Source: Lachnospiraceae bacterium
Lineage (GTDB): Bacteria; Bacillota; Clostridia; Lachnospirales; Lachnospiraceae
DNA length: 22,593 nt
NCBI GenBank assembly: GCA_019420465.1
Contig: JAHZHB010000033.1
Location: forward strand, 1-22,593
Direction of reading: 5' to 3'
Position 1 is the stretch's first letter, and the number at the start of each line of letters is the position of its first letter. This document shows positions 22,102 through 22,593 of the stretch, one piece after another. The notes below the pieces were generated by a model, which saw only the letters and a program-made list of their open reading frames with translations, made no database searches and was not told where the DNA came from. Made by a program: the position numbers and the translations under genes.

Positions 22102-22593
22102 ATGACAAAGAAGAAAAAAAGCCTGTTAAGTGACCAGAGAATCATTGTTTGTCTGGTTATTGTTGCATTGATTATCATCTTCTCTCTGCTGAGCAAGGAG
22201 TTTAGAAGATACACGACGTTCCTTAGTATGTTCGATTTCTCATACTATGACACACTGATGGCCATTGGTGTTACATTCCCGCTGATCACAGCCGGTGTTG
22301 ACCTGTCCATCGGTACTGGTATGGTTTGTTATGCGCTGATCGGTGGTACACTGGTCCGCGGCTACAATTGTCCGATCGTCGTTGCTATGCTCGTTTGTGT
22401 TGCTCTGGGACTGATCTTCGGCCTCTTAAACGGTATTTTGATCGGTATGATGGATCTGGCACCGTTTCTGGCAACACTGTGTACTATGATGATTACCCGT
22501 GGTGTTGGTTCCCTTTTCAGTGCCACACCGTGGCCGACAAACGGACAGCCGGGTGGATGGTTCCATTCTATCTTTAAGCTGACCTTCGGTTCC
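22102..22593 (+). CDS. Second RbsC-like permease, cut by window end
   Basis: An open frame of 164 codons runs to the window edge. It starts MTKKKKSLLSDQRIIVCLVIVALIII, with a basic N terminus before the first membrane segment. It shares TLMAIGVTFPLITAGVDLSIG with the first permease, followed by GLLNGILIGMMDLAPFLATLCTMMITRG. AGGAGGAGAAG precedes the ATG, 14 bases after the ATPase stop. Two different permeases suggest a heterodimeric channel. No substrate-binding protein gene lies in the window; it may follow downstream. Confidence 0.9.
   Translation, partial: MTKKKKSLLSDQRIIVCLVIVALIIIFSLLSKEFRRYTTFLSMFDFSYYDTLMAIGVTFPLITAGVDLSIGTGMVCYALIGGTLVRGYNCPIVVAMLVCVALGLIFGLLNGILIGMMDLAPFLATLCTMMITRGVGSLFSATPWPTNGQPGGWFHSIFKLTFGS

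Noticed and set aside
1..22593. Mobile element or horizontal-transfer boundaries
   Set aside because: No transposase, integrase, tRNA or target-site duplication was seen; the microcompartment locus fits codon style on both sides by eye.

Overview
The window reads as a chromosomal segment of an anaerobic, spore-lineage member of the Clostridia, most likely Lachnospiraceae (Blautia/Roseburia/Lachnoclostridium-like). The basis is the ftsZ / spoIIGA-sigE-sigG neighbourhood, consensus sigma-A promoters, strong AGGAGG ribosome sites, and a glycyl-radical-type fucose/rhamnose microcompartment locus like that of Clostridium phytofermentans. The genus is inferred, not proven.

Region 1 (1-5862), housekeeping and sporulation: the 3' part of ftsZ (+) ends at a perfect 23-bp bidirectional terminator and faces the convergent cassette spoIIGA-sigE-sigG (-). 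spoIIGA keeps its aspartic-protease half but lacks the N-terminal membrane half. Upstream of it is a spoIIG-type promoter (TTGACA, 21-bp spacer, TATAAT, two tandem Spo0A-like boxes). A secreted L,D-transpeptidase with Bsp-like repeats (+) and a YcdX-like PHP phosphatase (-) follow, separated by a strong terminator.

Region 2 (5863-18044), a bacterial microcompartment (BMC) locus: two near-perfect sigma-A promoters (6039-6067 and 7861-7889) drive consecutive segments. The first encodes a glycyl-radical-enzyme activase, a PduU/EutS shell protein and a PduV/EutP GTPase. The second encodes a class II fuculose/rhamnulose-phosphate aldolase, a CoA-acylating aldehyde dehydrogenase (PduP-like), a zinc alcohol dehydrogenase, four BMC-H shell proteins, PduL, PduN/EutN, PduS, PduT, a DeoR regulator and an iron alcohol dehydrogenase (PduQ-like). 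The inferred pathway is: sugar-1-phosphate is cleaved to DHAP and lactaldehyde; lactaldehyde is reduced to 1,2-propanediol; a B12-independent diol dehydratase makes propionaldehyde; propionaldehyde is converted to propanol and to propionyl-CoA, then propionyl-phosphate. Four enzymes carry encapsulation-peptide-like helices. The dehydratase itself, the sugar isomerase, the sugar kinase and propionate kinase are not in the window. One BMC-H gene has a Lys/Ala-rich, histone-H1-like N-terminal extension of 75 residues and a strong internal ribosome site that should also yield the plain shell protein.

Region 3 (18045-22593), sugar uptake: a LacI-family regulator is followed by an RbsC-like permease, an RbsA-like double ATPase and a second permease cut by the window edge. 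The operon has a clear promoter, two LacI operators just after the -10, and a terminator-like hairpin in the leader. A related operator lies ahead of lacI, suggesting autoregulation. The substrate is not readable from the sequence; a deoxyhexose is plausible from position only.
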